This document shows positions 32,565 to 42,223 of a stretch of 64,000 bases of DNA, one piece after another. The stretch is taken from the NCBI GenBank assembly GCA_964526965.1, contig CAZGML010000006.1:41675-105674 (forward strand). Direction: 5' to 3'. Numbering within the stretch: position 1 is the first letter of the stretch; the number at the start of each line of letters is the position of its first letter. This DNA comes from UBA6265 sp964526965 (GTDB lineage: Bacteria > Chloroflexota > Chloroflexia > Thermomicrobiales > UBA6265). The notes under the pieces are model-generated. The model made no database searches. It was not told the DNA's origin and was given only the letters and a program-made list of their open reading frames with translations. A program made the translations under genes and the position numbers.

Positions 32565-32764
32565 TCCAATGGCTCAGGAGAGAAAACTTCACAATCTCAA
32601 TGTGTTTTGCGCACTTGTTCGAATATATAAGTGTGCCATATGGTAGAGTGCCTCGTCTTTAGAGTTTTGTGTGGCTACGGCGAGAATGTTTGATCACCAA
32701 GAGTATTAATTACGTTTATCCTTAGCCGTTTGGTCTCGAGAATTTACCTAGTACCTCACAGAAA

Positions 32765-33658
32765 ATGATCTCGATAGGAGGCATGCGCAAAGGCTCGTTG
32801 AATCTACAAAGTGCCTTGTCTGACTTATGTTGGTTGTACCCCTGTGTGAACGCCTTCTTTCTGGCGCTCACCAGTTGGTCTGGTACGTCGGCAGATCGCC
32901 CCTTCGTGGGCCTGGCAAACTTCCGGGATTTACTGACAGATGGGCGATTTCTCAGCGCACTCGGAACAAACGCCGGTTTCGTCGTCGTCCTCCCGCTGTT
33001 CACGCTTTCAATTGCATTGCTCTACGCCGCCCTGTTCACTCAGGGTGGAAGAGGCATTTTTGGCTCTGGTTTTTACCGGGTTGTCTTCTTCTTTCCTCAG
33101 GTAATTTCGGCCGTCATCACCGGCATTCTCTTCCAGTACGTCTATAACCCCCGCTACGGCATCGTGAATGCCGGCCTCGAAGCGGTTGGGATGGATAATC
33201 TCACCCGTACGTGGTTGGGCAATGCAGACACCATCTTCTGGGCCGTGGCCGCTGTTGTGGTGTGGAGCTCGGTGGGTTTTTACATGGTCATCTTCATGTC
33301 CAGCATGCAGTCGATCCCCACCTCGTTTTACGAAGCAGCCACGCTGGATGGCGCCAATCGTTGGCGGCAGTTTGTTGATATCACCATGCCGCTGATGTGG
33401 GAAACCATTCGAACCGCGCTTATCTACATCTCTATCGTCGCGCTGGATATGTTCGTCATCATTCAGGTAATCACAGGAGGATCGCAAACCGCCGCCTCGC
33501 GGAGTGTCGAAACCGTTGCTGTGTACATGTATATCGAGGCATTCAGCAAGAACAGATGGGGATCAGCCGCCGCCATTGGCGTGATTCTCCTCATCCTTAC
33601 ACTGATATTCTCCGTGGTGCTTATGCGGGTGACGAAGCGAGAAACCTACGAGTACTAA
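32765..33658 (+). CDS. Sugar ABC permease (MalF-like), apparently 5'-truncated
   Basis: 297 residues as opened at 32765. From about residue 24 (YPCVNAFFLALTSWSG) the protein is a normal CUT1 sugar permease, with the EAA loop EAATLDGANRWRQFVDITMPLM and later helices intact. The start is odd: family members usually have a cytosolic tail and a full first helix before YP-x-VNAF, but here the preceding 20 codons (SLNLQSALSDLCW) are polar and the AGGAGG at 32776-32781 is only one base from the ATG at 32783. The usual upstream substrate-binding protein gene is missing. Probably the remnant of a larger gene, perhaps non-functional. Confidence 0.75.
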   Translation: MISIGGMRKGSLNLQSALSDLCWLYPCVNAFFLALTSWSGTSADRPFVGLANFRDLLTDGRFLSALGTNAGFVVVLPLFTLSIALLYAALFTQGGRGIFGSGFYRVVFFFPQVISAVITGILFQYVYNPRYGIVNAGLEAVGMDNLTRTWLGNADTIFWAVAAVVVWSSVGFYMVIFMSSMQSIPTSFYEAATLDGANRWRQFVDITMPLMWETIRTALIYISIVALDMFVIIQVITGGSQTAASRSVETVAVYMYIEAFSKNRWGSAAAIGVILLILTLIFSVVLMRVTKRETYEY

Positions 33659-33691
33659 CCCGATTCTCACCTGCGTTCAGGAGTTCTCCAC

Positions 33692-34600
33692 ATGCTTCAG
33701 GCAAAAGAAACGAACGTCACCGACCATGTGCCAACCGTTCCGGTCGTCACAACCGGCCGGCAGTTCAAGATCGGCGGGGTGGCGTTTCATCTCGGATCCC
33801 AGGCGCTTTTGATTATCTGGGCGATGTTGGTAATCTTCCCGTTTGTCTGGATGATCGCTACATCGTTCAAAAACGATATGCAGATCCTGACCGATCCGTT
33901 CGGTTGGCCCGATGCCCTGCGCTGGGAGAACTTCGAGCGCGCCTGGACGACCGCCAATATCGGCCGTTACGTTATCAACACCTTGGGCGTCATGGCCATG
34001 AGCCTCACGGGAACTTTGTTCGTGTCGGCGCTGGCCGCGTACGCGCTCACACGATTCAAATTTATCGGCAATCGCTTTATTTTCCTGCTATTCACCGCCG
34101 GACTCATGTTCCCCATGTTCCTGGGGTTGGTGCCGCTTTACTTCCTCATGCAGGATTTGCACCTTCTCAACACCTATCATGGGCTCGCCCTGGTCTACAT
34201 TGCGTATTCGTTGCCGTTCACCATTTTCTTTCTTTCGGGGTTCTTTATCTCGCTTCCAGGCGAAGTTGCCGAAGCCTCGGTGGTTGATGGTGCCGGACCG
34301 TATCGAACGTTCTTTCAAATCATGTTGCCAATGGCAAAGCCGGGGCTCATTGCGATGGGAATATTCAACTTCCTGGGGCAATGGAACCAATTCTTGCTGC
34401 CGCTGGTGCTGATGCACTCCGAGAGTCGATACATGCTCAGCCAGGGGTTGAACTTCATGGCGATTCAACAGGGGTACGCCAATGATTACAGTGGCCTCTT
34501 CGCCGCGATGACCATCACCATGATCCCGACACTGGCCGTCTACGTTATCTTCCAGCGCCGCCTCGAAAGTGGGCTCACCGCCGGCGCCCTGAAGGGATAG
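33692..34600 (+). CDS. Sugar ABC permease (MalG-like)
   Basis: 302 residues, six membrane segments, with the EAA loop EASVVDGAGPYRTFFQIMLPMAKPG of CUT1 carbohydrate importers. AGGAG eight bases before the ATG. It pairs with the upstream permease. No ATPase or binding protein is encoded beside them; CUT1 systems often share an MsmK-type ATPase from elsewhere, but the binding protein is normally adjacent. Confidence 0.92.
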   Translation: MLQAKETNVTDHVPTVPVVTTGRQFKIGGVAFHLGSQALLIIWAMLVIFPFVWMIATSFKNDMQILTDPFGWPDALRWENFERAWTTANIGRYVINTLGVMAMSLTGTLFVSALAAYALTRFKFIGNRFIFLLFTAGLMFPMFLGLVPLYFLMQDLHLLNTYHGLALVYIAYSLPFTIFFLSGFFISLPGEVAEASVVDGAGPYRTFFQIMLPMAKPGLIAMGIFNFLGQWNQFLLPLVLMHSESRYMLSQGLNFMAIQQGYANDYSGLFAAMTITMIPTLAVYVIFQRRLESGLTAGALKG

Positions 34601-34672
34601 GCCTGGATTCTATATAAAAGCTTGATCAGCAAAAGATTGTTGTAAGACTCGGGGTAATCCCGGCGCTGCTGC

Positions 34673-37420
34673 CTATCGAATCTCGTCGATCAGCCACACG
34701 CCGTCCACCTCGATCAGCACCAGCGTCGTCTGGTAAATCGGGTTCGCACCCGGTATCACGCCCATCGCGTTCGGGTCATCGAAAATCACGGTCACCGCAA
34801 CACGACCATCGGCCAGTTTCGTGACGCTTTGTACATCCTGAATAGCAATGGCATTGGCGGGGTCGACCGGTTCCGGCGGCGACACGGAGAGGTTTGTTAC
34901 TTCGTAATTGGCACCCTGCGGAAAGATTTCCTGCATCATCGGCTGGGTGAAGATCTGAATCTGGCTCATGAACTGATCGTGATTGGCACAGTTGACCAGT
35001 TGCTCAATCGTCCACATCACATCGTTCGTATCTTCGCCCGAAACCTCGGCATCCGCTGCGCGAACAAGCGGAGTGCCGCGAGTGGTTTCCGGATGCAACC
35101 CGTGCTGGAAGAATGCCTGCAGCTCCGAATATTCCGCCGGGTTGATCTCGCACGCATCCAGCGCTGGTTCCGGCGTGGCTGCACCACCGTCCTGGGGTTC
35201 GTACGACGCGCCATCATCCTGCTGCCACCAGTAGATGAACGCGATAACATCACGGATTTGCTGGTCATCGAGCTGGCTACTGAATCCCGGCATGGCCGTG
35301 CCCTGAATACCGTTCTGAATCCAGTAGATGAAGTCCTCGTCGCTATGCACCTTGGTGTGCGGCTGGGAGAAATCGACCGGTGGGGGATCCAGCGAATCGG
35401 CCAGCGGACCATCGCCGCGCAGGCCCACACCATGACAACTGGCACACTGGGTGAGGTAAATCTCCTCGCCACGAGAAACCATCAATGTGTCATTCGGGTT
35501 GATACCGCCATCACCCGTTTCCACCACGAGCAACGGGTCGATGCGGCCTTGAAGTACCACAACTACTGCCAGCGCAACGGCAACGCCGGCCAATCCACCT
35601 GCTTCCTTGCGCAGGGGTCCCTTGCCCGCCACAAGTGCGGTACTGAAGCCCACAATGCCGATGAGCGCGAGGCTGAGGCCGGAAAGACCAGCGATCCAGC
35701 CGAACTTCCACGGCGCGTCCGGCAGGTTCACATCGGTATTTTGTTCACCGATGTGTTGGGTGTATGTGGCGCTACTTGGCTCGAATCCCGGCTCTTCAAT
35801 CCGGATGGTGATCTGCCAGTCGCCCATCAGGCTGAGCTCGGTACCATGATGTTCAAACGCGCTGCCTTGCACGCGGAACATCAGCTCTTCCTTGCTGCCA
35901 ATTTCCGGGAAGTCGAGGTTGGAAAGTTCGACATAGACCTCGGTTTCTGTCTGCAGATAGGTGCCCGGCATCTCGAGTCGCCAGTGATTCACACCTACCT
36001 CACCCGGCGCCACCAGGAAGATTCCCGGCCGACCATCGAACTCGAGATCCTCTCGCGTTTGCACCGAGCGCTGCGTGAGCTCCTCACGTCCGGAGGTCTG
36101 GATATCCATCGCCGCCGTAGAAATCAGAGACAGTGCCAGCACCACTGCAAGCGCAGAGCCGATTTTCTGCACCGATAGCAGCGAAAACGATCGCACCAAC
36201 AGCACGATACCGATGATGAGGGCGATAGCCGCGGCCACGATCTGCGCGGTGAGCGCCTGCCCGAACGCGGTTTCCAGCATTGCATCGAGATTACCGGCAA
36301 AGAGGGTGCCGAGGTAGAAGCCGGTGAGAAGCGCGACACCGAACGCGGTCAGGAAGAGCCACGTGTAACGGGCGCGCAGCGTGGATAGTGCGTTGTCGTT
36401 CGCCAGGCCGCGCATTTGCCGTAATGCCACCACAAGATAGGCAGTGCCACCGACCAACAGGTCAAGGCTGACGTAGTAAAGCCACATGCTGGTGATGGTG
36501 GTGATACGGCCGACCTCGTCCGTCATCGCGTGGCCACTCAGCACCAGCGGTACAGGGAGCATCAGGCTCAGGGTCCAGATGACCACGTTGTTGAAGCGGG
36601 CCCGGTTGGCATACCACCACGGCGAGATGGAGAGGGCGATTCCCAGCAGCACCAGGAACGCCATGCGCACCATCCACCAGAAGCCCCACTCCTCGTGGCC
36701 GAGCACCTGCATTACGGCTTCTACCAGGCCATCATCACGAAGCGCCTGGCTGTAGAAGGCAAGTTCAAGGAACGATCCGACGATCGCCATCGCCAATGCA
36801 ATCCAGGCCCACTGCTGCAAGGCCATGGTGGTGCGCACGCCTGCGACTCTTGATTTCCCGAGCGCCGGACGAATGATTCCGCGCCATATCGGCCAAATTG
36901 CCAAACTGGCTGCAATACCGAGGAGCGCGACAAACCGTGATCCAACCTGCATCCAGTCGGGTGGACCTTCGTGACCGCTCGAACTCGTGGGTATGGTGAT
37001 AATGGCGGCATCTTCAGGATTACCCACACTAAAACTGCTCCACCCCTGGGTGGAGGTGCCATCGGACGCCGAAACCGCGTTCCAGGTGATGGTGTAAACA
37101 CCATCCGGAAAATCGCGCGGGAGGTTCAGGGTGACGGAAGTTTCATCCGAACCCCACGAGATGCTGACCCCTTCAACCTCTGAACCATCGGTGTTGAGGA
37201 GAGAGAAGGTACTTTCGTCTGTATCGAGGGCTTCATTGAATCCAACGCCAACGGCGGTCGGGGTTCGCTGCAGAATTTCGCCATCCAGTGGCGTCGTGCG
37301 AATCACCTCCGGTTCGGCGCCGACAGTTGGAGTGACTCCTGCCATGCCAACGAGCATCAATAAAACCAGGCCGAGGCCGATTACGATGCGAGCCGGGCGT
37401 GCAGAAGCAGTGCACAACAT
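34673..37420 (-). CDS. CopC-CopD-cytochrome c fusion protein
   Basis: 915 residues. Signal peptide to about residue 35, then a CopC beta-sandwich (about 36-135), about eight membrane helices of the CopD type (about 155-440), an extracellular beta domain (about 450-560), two more helices (about 565-625), a class I cytochrome c with CASCH near residue 660 and a Met ligand candidate in GTAMPGFSSQL, and a C-terminal NTF2-like module. CopC normally starts its mature chain with a copper-binding His; here it is AEPEVIRTTP, so that ligand is absent. It may couple copper transfer to electron transfer, for example in oxidase maturation. AAGAAGG precedes the ATG. Confidence 0.88.
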   Translation of the reverse strand: MLCTASARPARIVIGLGLVLLMLVGMAGVTPTVGAEPEVIRTTPLDGEILQRTPTAVGVGFNEALDTDESTFSLLNTDGSEVEGVSISWGSDETSVTLNLPRDFPDGVYTITWNAVSASDGTSTQGWSSFSVGNPEDAAIITIPTSSSGHEGPPDWMQVGSRFVALLGIAASLAIWPIWRGIIRPALGKSRVAGVRTTMALQQWAWIALAMAIVGSFLELAFYSQALRDDGLVEAVMQVLGHEEWGFWWMVRMAFLVLLGIALSISPWWYANRARFNNVVIWTLSLMLPVPLVLSGHAMTDEVGRITTITSMWLYYVSLDLLVGGTAYLVVALRQMRGLANDNALSTLRARYTWLFLTAFGVALLTGFYLGTLFAGNLDAMLETAFGQALTAQIVAAAIALIIGIVLLVRSFSLLSVQKIGSALAVVLALSLISTAAMDIQTSGREELTQRSVQTREDLEFDGRPGIFLVAPGEVGVNHWRLEMPGTYLQTETEVYVELSNLDFPEIGSKEELMFRVQGSAFEHHGTELSLMGDWQITIRIEEPGFEPSSATYTQHIGEQNTDVNLPDAPWKFGWIAGLSGLSLALIGIVGFSTALVAGKGPLRKEAGGLAGVAVALAVVVVLQGRIDPLLVVETGDGGINPNDTLMVSRGEEIYLTQCASCHGVGLRGDGPLADSLDPPPVDFSQPHTKVHSDEDFIYWIQNGIQGTAMPGFSSQLDDQQIRDVIAFIYWWQQDDGASYEPQDGGAATPEPALDACEINPAEYSELQAFFQHGLHPETTRGTPLVRAADAEVSGEDTNDVMWTIEQLVNCANHDQFMSQIQIFTQPMMQEIFPQGANYEVTNLSVSPPEPVDPANAIAIQDVQSVTKLADGRVAVTVIFDDPNAMGVIPGANPIYQTTLVLIEVDGVWLIDEIR

Positions 37421-37448
37421 TGGGCAATCCTTCTTCAGATGCGGCGCG

Positions 37449-38003
37449 TTATCGCTGCATCAACTGAGATCGTTTGGAAACGGCAAGTACGGCCAGGCCA
37501 ACAACGGCGCTGGCAGCAACCGGTACAGCGAGGTTCTCGATTCCCCAGCCGTGGGCGGCATTCGGAAACTCGTAGTCCGTGCGTGGGGTGACCGGCACGA
37601 GGCCATCGTCGACGGTAAACCGTTCGTTGATTTCCACGCCATCCAACTCGCCATGAATCGCAAAGGCGTACTGGCCATCCTGCATGGGGATAAACACCCC
37701 GGTGTAAACGCCGGGCTGGCCCGGATCCTCATACATGTTCAACACGCGTACGGCTTCCATGAATTCCACCTGCACGGTCAACGTGGAGTGGGCACCGGAT
37801 ACGGGCTCGCCGTTTTCGGTGATTTGCATGCGGATACCGTTGGTATCGCCGAGAATGGCCGGTTCATTCAGGTACTGAACGGTTACGTCGTAACGGTCAG
37901 CAACTGTGCGGGTGATTGGGGCGGCCGTGCTCGCCAGTGGCAAAAAGATAAACGCCAGGGCAAAAGTAAGGATGGCAATAAGGAGCGAACGGGACTGGAA
38001 CAT
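37449..38003 (-). CDS. Exported membrane protein partner of the CopCD fusion
   Basis: 184 residues. Signal peptide (LLIAILTFALAFIFLPLASTAA), an extracellular beta domain (YDVTVQYLNEPAILGDTNGIRMQI...GVYTGVFIPMQDGQYAFAIHGELDG) like YtkA/FixH-type modules, and a C-terminal membrane helix. The gene lies 28 bp upstream of the CopCD-cytochrome fusion, probably in the same transcript, and so belongs to copper or oxidase biogenesis. GGAG before the ATG. Confidence 0.75.
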   Translation of the reverse strand: MFQSRSLLIAILTFALAFIFLPLASTAAPITRTVADRYDVTVQYLNEPAILGDTNGIRMQITENGEPVSGAHSTLTVQVEFMEAVRVLNMYEDPGQPGVYTGVFIPMQDGQYAFAIHGELDGVEINERFTVDDGLVPVTPRTDYEFPNAAHGWGIENLAVPVAASAVVGLAVLAVSKRSQLMQR

Positions 38004-38093
38004 TGGGGCTCCATTTCAGGAATCATCGGCCTGCGCCGATGGCGACATTTCATCGTGGTGAGTTTAACACGCACCGGGTGATCACCAGGTCGG

Positions 38094-38130
38094 AAAAAAC
38101 CCGAGACCCGGCGGTTTTGACCGGGCCTCG
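38094..38130 (-). terminator. Rho-independent terminator of the L,D-transpeptidase gene
   Basis: Stem CGAGACCCGG / CCGGGCCTCG (38102-38111, 38121-38130, one mismatch) followed on the minus strand by GG and TTTTTT (38099-38094). Confidence 0.85.
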
Positions 38131-38153
38131 AGTAGTGCTTCACTGATTTGCTG

Positions 38154-39317
38154 CTAGTAATGAATCTCGATACGCATGCCTACATAGGCAATAGAGTAGA
38201 GGAACGCGGCCGAAGACTCCGTCATATTGACGCAACCATGACTCAGGGGTGTGCCGAAGTTGTTGTGCCAATACGTGCCATGAATGGCGTGGCCGTTGTT
38301 GGTGAAATACATGGCGTGCGGAACATCAGGCACATACCAGGATTCACCCTTGATATTGCTTCCCTGCATCGTGTCGTAGCGCAGCATGCGGTTGACGTAG
38401 AACGTGCCTGCTGGCGTTTCCCATCCAGCGCGACCGGTGCTGACATAAAGCTCCATCAGGATATTGTTGCCCTGATAGATGGTCATGTACTGGTGGCTTA
38501 GGTTGATATCGACCCAAACCTCACCACCACCGGGCACATACTCACCATAGGTAGGACCAGGCTTTACGAAGAGCGACTCGTCGTAGGTGGGGATATCACC
38601 TTGCGCTACCGGTTCGGTGCTGATGTTGTACTTGTCGGCAAGTGCCTTGCCCACCGGCGCAAGCTGTACGCCGCTCTCGGCGGTCCAGCTCAACTGACCG
38701 TATTCAAACACCTGGTAGGTCGTATCGTTGATTTGGTATTCCTGCGAGAGCGGATTACCCAGGTAGTTCACATCACCGGTGCCAATCCAGAAGTCGAGGA
38801 ACCCACCGAAGATGGTGTGACCGGTTTCCTCAACATAGGTGACGCCCGGATCGTTGGCGTGCGGGGAGTCTGCCGGTACTGGCAGCCAGGCCTTCATCAG
38901 GTCCGTGACGCCGGTAACATCGCCGGGGTTCTGGGTACTGGCGATCATTGAGCGTTGCAGCACGCTTGGGCGCAGGTCTTCACCGATCTTGCCGATCTTG
39001 AAGTAGTTGCCATCGGCATCGCCTTCTGGCCAGTACTCGAAGCGGGCGTACTGCAGGTATTGCACAATTACGCCGTTATCCTGCTCGATTTCGGGGGTGA
39101 TTGGCAGGCCGTAGTTGGCCCAGCCGCTATTCTCGCGCCAGTGGTCGAGGAAAAGTTGATCCAGCGAGTGACCTGTTTCCTGGAAATAGACCGTTCGCGG
39201 TGCGCTCCACTCCGCCGACGCATCGTCGGTAAAGGCTGGCGCAAAGCTCGTGATTACAACCGCAAACGCGGCCAATATCATCCCGATCCGGCCAAGTACT
39301 GATCTCTTTGCAGACAT
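38154..39317 (-). CDS. Secreted L,D-transpeptidase (YkuD domain)
   Basis: 387 residues. Signal peptide to about residue 35. The middle carries repeated FLDxWRxN/FLDFWIGTG...YGLPIT/YLGNPLS blocks, like the cell-wall-associated FLxFWxxxGG...GxP repeats of Chloroflexota. The C-terminal 120 residues are a YkuD catalytic domain with HGTYWHNNFG and the nucleophile in SHGCVNM. The enzyme makes 3-3 cross-links in peptidoglycan or attaches proteins to it. GGGGAGAG before the ATG and a terminator after the stop show a single-gene unit. Confidence 0.93.
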   Translation of the reverse strand: MSAKRSVLGRIGMILAAFAVVITSFAPAFTDDASAEWSAPRTVYFQETGHSLDQLFLDHWRENSGWANYGLPITPEIEQDNGVIVQYLQYARFEYWPEGDADGNYFKIGKIGEDLRPSVLQRSMIASTQNPGDVTGVTDLMKAWLPVPADSPHANDPGVTYVEETGHTIFGGFLDFWIGTGDVNYLGNPLSQEYQINDTTYQVFEYGQLSWTAESGVQLAPVGKALADKYNISTEPVAQGDIPTYDESLFVKPGPTYGEYVPGGGEVWVDINLSHQYMTIYQGNNILMELYVSTGRAGWETPAGTFYVNRMLRYDTMQGSNIKGESWYVPDVPHAMYFTNNGHAIHGTYWHNNFGTPLSHGCVNMTESSAAFLYSIAYVGMRIEIHY

Positions 39318-39528
39318 TCTCTCTCCCCTGTCACCCAGCTGTTACATTGTCGACGCGTTGGCCAGATGGCAAAAGGCCAAATAAAAAACACACGCTACCC
39401 GGTTAACGCACCATATGGCGAAAAGGATACCCCCGGTGAATCATTGCGTTCCGCATCAATAAGATTCATGTCACCGATAGGGTGTACGTACACTATACGA
39501 TACAAGCGCGGACTTTTCTAAGCCCCTC

Positions 39529-40392
39529 TTAAGTCAACCGGATATCCATGCTGATATCAAGGCTCGGTGCTGAATGGGTGATTGCACCGGAGGAAATGAG
39601 GTCGACTCCAGTTTGCCCGAGTTCAGGCAACCGTTCGATAGTGATATTGCCGGAAGCTTCCAGCAGCGCCTTGTTGGCATGCCCGTTCCGGATAGAAACA
39701 GCCTCGGTGATCGTGGCGGTATCCATGTTATCCAGCATCACGATGTCGGCACCGGCATCGAGCGCCAGGCGCAGCTCATCGAGGGATGTCACTTCGATCT
39801 CGACCTTGAGCGTGTGCGGAGCCATCGCTCGCGCGGCAGAAATCGCCGCGGTAATACGATCCTCGCCACCCATTGCGGCGAGATGGTTATCTTTGATCAA
39901 CACGCCATCCGCCAACCCAAAGCGATGATTGCTGCCGCCACCGTGCTGAACGGCGCGCTTTTGCAGCAGCCGCATGCCCGGCGTGGTTTTGCGCGTATCC
40001 ACGATTTGTGAAGTCGATCCCGCCAGCGCCTCCGCATACTGTGCCGTTATTGTGGCCACACCGCTGAGGCGTTGTACGAAGTTGAGTGCGGTGCGCTCCG
40101 CAGTGAGGATGCTACGGGCCGTGCCGGAGATCGCGGCGATCTCCTCCTGGTTCGTCACCTTCTCACCGTTCTGTTTAAGGGCACGGAATGCGATATCCGG
40201 GTCGACGGTGCGGAACACCTCTTCTGCCACATCCATACCACTCAATACGCCATCGGCCTTGGCCAGCATGATTGCCGTTGCCGTGCGCTCGGCCGGAACC
40301 GTGGCCAGAGAGGTGATATCCCCGGTGCCGATATCTTCACTCAGCGCCAGGTCGATAAGCGCACGAATATCAGGTTCAGCGGCGGCTGTCAT
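39529..40392 (-). CDS. nadC: Nicotinate-nucleotide pyrophosphorylase (quinolinate phosphoribosyltransferase)
   Basis: 287 residues. DIGTGDITS at residues 20-28, the LNFVQRLSGVATIT block, VDTRKTTPGMRLLQKRAVQHGGGSNHRFGLADGVLIKDNHL and the C-terminal VDLISSGAITHSAPSLDISMDI are diagnostic. It converts quinolinate and PRPP to nicotinate mononucleotide in NAD synthesis. AGGAG precedes the ATG. nadA and nadB are not adjacent, but a pncC-like gene for NMN recycling lies 1.9 kb upstream in the same direction, separated by GNAT and M16 genes. Confidence 0.96.
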   Translation of the reverse strand: MTAAAEPDIRALIDLALSEDIGTGDITSLATVPAERTATAIMLAKADGVLSGMDVAEEVFRTVDPDIAFRALKQNGEKVTNQEEIAAISGTARSILTAERTALNFVQRLSGVATITAQYAEALAGSTSQIVDTRKTTPGMRLLQKRAVQHGGGSNHRFGLADGVLIKDNHLAAMGGEDRITAAISAARAMAPHTLKVEIEVTSLDELRLALDAGADIVMLDNMDTATITEAVSIRNGHANKALLEASGNITIERLPELGQTGVDLISSGAITHSAPSLDISMDIRLT

Positions 40393-40404
40393 TCATATCT
40401 CCTG

Positions 40405-40896
40405 TTAGCAGTTATCTTCTTTGCTGCGAGGTGCGTGCCACCCGACCCGGTAGCGGAAGGTACCGTTGGGTTGTTTTCGGCGACCCACCATTTTGAATCC
40501 GCTCTTCTTGTAGAACTCGAGCGTATCGTCCGGGGTTTCGGCGATGAGCGGGCGTCGTCCCGATCGCCGCAGGGCATCGAGCAGCATCGTTTTGCCGAAG
40601 CCCTTGCGCCGTTGTTCGGGCGCCACGGCGATGAGCGTGACCTGGTTGGCCATGCCATCGCGTTCAATGGTGTAGACACCGATCATCTGACCATCCAGCC
40701 AGCCTCCGATAACGCGATCGTTTCCGCCCGCCCGGGCGCGATCAATAACGGTTTGCGCGGCTTCGGGCGTCTTCTCGTCCGTAGATTCGGCAAGCAGCCC
40801 CGCAGCGTCAGCATCGTTCTTTGCATCCAGTGGTCGCAGCTCAAAGCCGGTTTCCGGATCGGTGAAATAGGGAGCAGAATTAACATCAACAGACAT
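40405..40896 (-). CDS. GNAT N-acetyltransferase
   Basis: 163 residues. Acetyl-CoA loop VAPEQRRKGFGKTMLLDAL (Q/R-x-x-G-x-G) and a following ETPDDTLEFYKKSGFKMV are GNAT hallmarks. The start is 3 bp after the M16 stop, so it is translated with the peptidase. Substrate unknown. Confidence 0.85.
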   Translation of the reverse strand: MSVDVNSAPYFTDPETGFELRPLDAKNDADAAGLLAESTDEKTPEAAQTVIDRARAGGNDRVIGGWLDGQMIGVYTIERDGMANQVTLIAVAPEQRRKGFGKTMLLDALRRSGRRPLIAETPDDTLEFYKKSGFKMVGRRKQPNGTFRYRVGWHAPRSKEDNC

Positions 40897-40899
40897 GTC

Positions 40900-42207
40900 T
40901 TATTCCAGGGTGAGTAGCGGCAAGTAATCTTTCTCGCGCGAATAGGGGCCGATGAGTACGAGGCTGAGCAGGTGATCCTGCAGCAGGTCGTTCGCAAGGG
41001 ATTGCACATCCTCTACGGTAACGGCATCGATGTGTTCCATAAATTCTTCTGGCGTCTCGATAGTTCCGTAGGTAGCCTCCTGGCTGCCGACCCAGCTTGC
41101 AACCGAGCGGCTGTCCTCCAGCCCCATTAGCAACCGACCGTTCCGTAGCGTCTTGGTACGCTCCAGTTCGTCCTCCGGCACAGGCTCATCGCGCAGTCGC
41201 TTGAGCTCGTGCATAATCGCTTCAATGGATTCCTGCACGCGCTCGGTGTCGGTGCCGGCGTAGATAACGCCCTGGCCAACATCCTCGTGGCCGCGGAAAT
41301 ATCCAAAGGTGGTGTACACCAGGCCACGTTTTTCGCGCAGTTCCTGGAAGAGGCGGGAGCTCATGCCTGAGCTGAGGATCGCCTCAATCGTGCTCTGGGC
41401 GAAGCGGCGCTCATCAAAGACGGAAACCGCCGGGAACCCGATGGCGAGGTGCGCCTGCTCGGTATCGCGCGTATCGAGGCGGATTCTCTTCTCGCTTTGC
41501 GTTTGCGTCACCGGCGAGTTCACGTGTGGATTAATGGTGACCGGCAAGTCGCCGAAGTAGCGCTCGGTCATTTTCACGACCTCGTCATGATCCACATCGC
41601 CAGCTGCGGCGATCACAAGCCGGTCCGCACCGTAGTTACGGTGGAAGAACTCCAGCATGGTCTCGCGGTCGATATTGGCAACTGACTCCTCGGTGCCGGC
41701 GATATCCCGACCAACCGGGTCGCCGTCCCACACGAGCTGGTCGATATGGTCGTGCACCATCTCTTCAGGGATATCCTGAATAGCACGAATCTCCTCGAAG
41801 ATGACGTTGCGCTCCTTCTCCATCTCGTCGGGATCGAATGTGGAGTTGCGCAGCATATCGGCCAACACATCAAACGCCAGTGGCAGGTGTTTACCGGGCA
41901 CCTTGGCCCAGTAACTGGTGCTCTCGCGACCCGTGCCAGCGTTGACGATACCGCCAACGGATTCGAGCTCCTGCGTGATGGTGAGTGGTTCCGGTCGCTT
42001 CTCGGTGCCCTTAAAGAGCATGTGCTCCAGGAAGTGGGCAACGCCGGCAATAGGGGCAGGTTCGATACGACTCCCGACGTTATACGCCATGATCAGGCTG
42101 GCAGACCGCACACCCTCCATACGGCTGGTGACCACACGCACACCGTTGGAAAGCGTGGTTTTTTGATACGGACTGCTGGTGGATGGAGGAAGGAGAATGT
42201 CTGTCAC
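40900..42207 (-). CDS. M16-family zinc metallopeptidase (mitochondrial-processing-peptidase-like)
   Basis: 435 residues. The inverted zinc motif HFLEH is at residues 58-62 in AGVAHFLEHMLFKGT, with the third ligand Glu expected in the FEEIRAIQD region, and the C-terminal half has the GLVYTTFGYFRG and R/Y motifs of the family. Such enzymes degrade small peptides or process signal peptides in the cytosol. The GTG at 42207 is favoured; an ATG at 42270 would overlap pncC by 47 bp. It lies between pncC and a GNAT gene in one run. Confidence 0.92.
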   Translation of the reverse strand: MTDILLPPSTSSPYQKTTLSNGVRVVTSRMEGVRSASLIMAYNVGSRIEPAPIAGVAHFLEHMLFKGTEKRPEPLTITQELESVGGIVNAGTGRESTSYWAKVPGKHLPLAFDVLADMLRNSTFDPDEMEKERNVIFEEIRAIQDIPEEMVHDHIDQLVWDGDPVGRDIAGTEESVANIDRETMLEFFHRNYGADRLVIAAAGDVDHDEVVKMTERYFGDLPVTINPHVNSPVTQTQSEKRIRLDTRDTEQAHLAIGFPAVSVFDERRFAQSTIEAILSSGMSSRLFQELREKRGLVYTTFGYFRGHEDVGQGVIYAGTDTERVQESIEAIMHELKRLRDEPVPEDELERTKTLRNGRLLMGLEDSRSVASWVGSQEATYGTIETPEEFMEHIDAVTVEDVQSLANDLLQDHLLSLVLIGPYSREKDYLPLLTLE

Positions 42208-42223
42208 GTGTAAACGGTCTTTC

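Noticed and set aside
34829..36178. 449-codon open frame antisense to the CopCD fusion
   Set aside because: It is the mirror of a high-G+C coding region, has no ribosome site and its translation has no domain logic.
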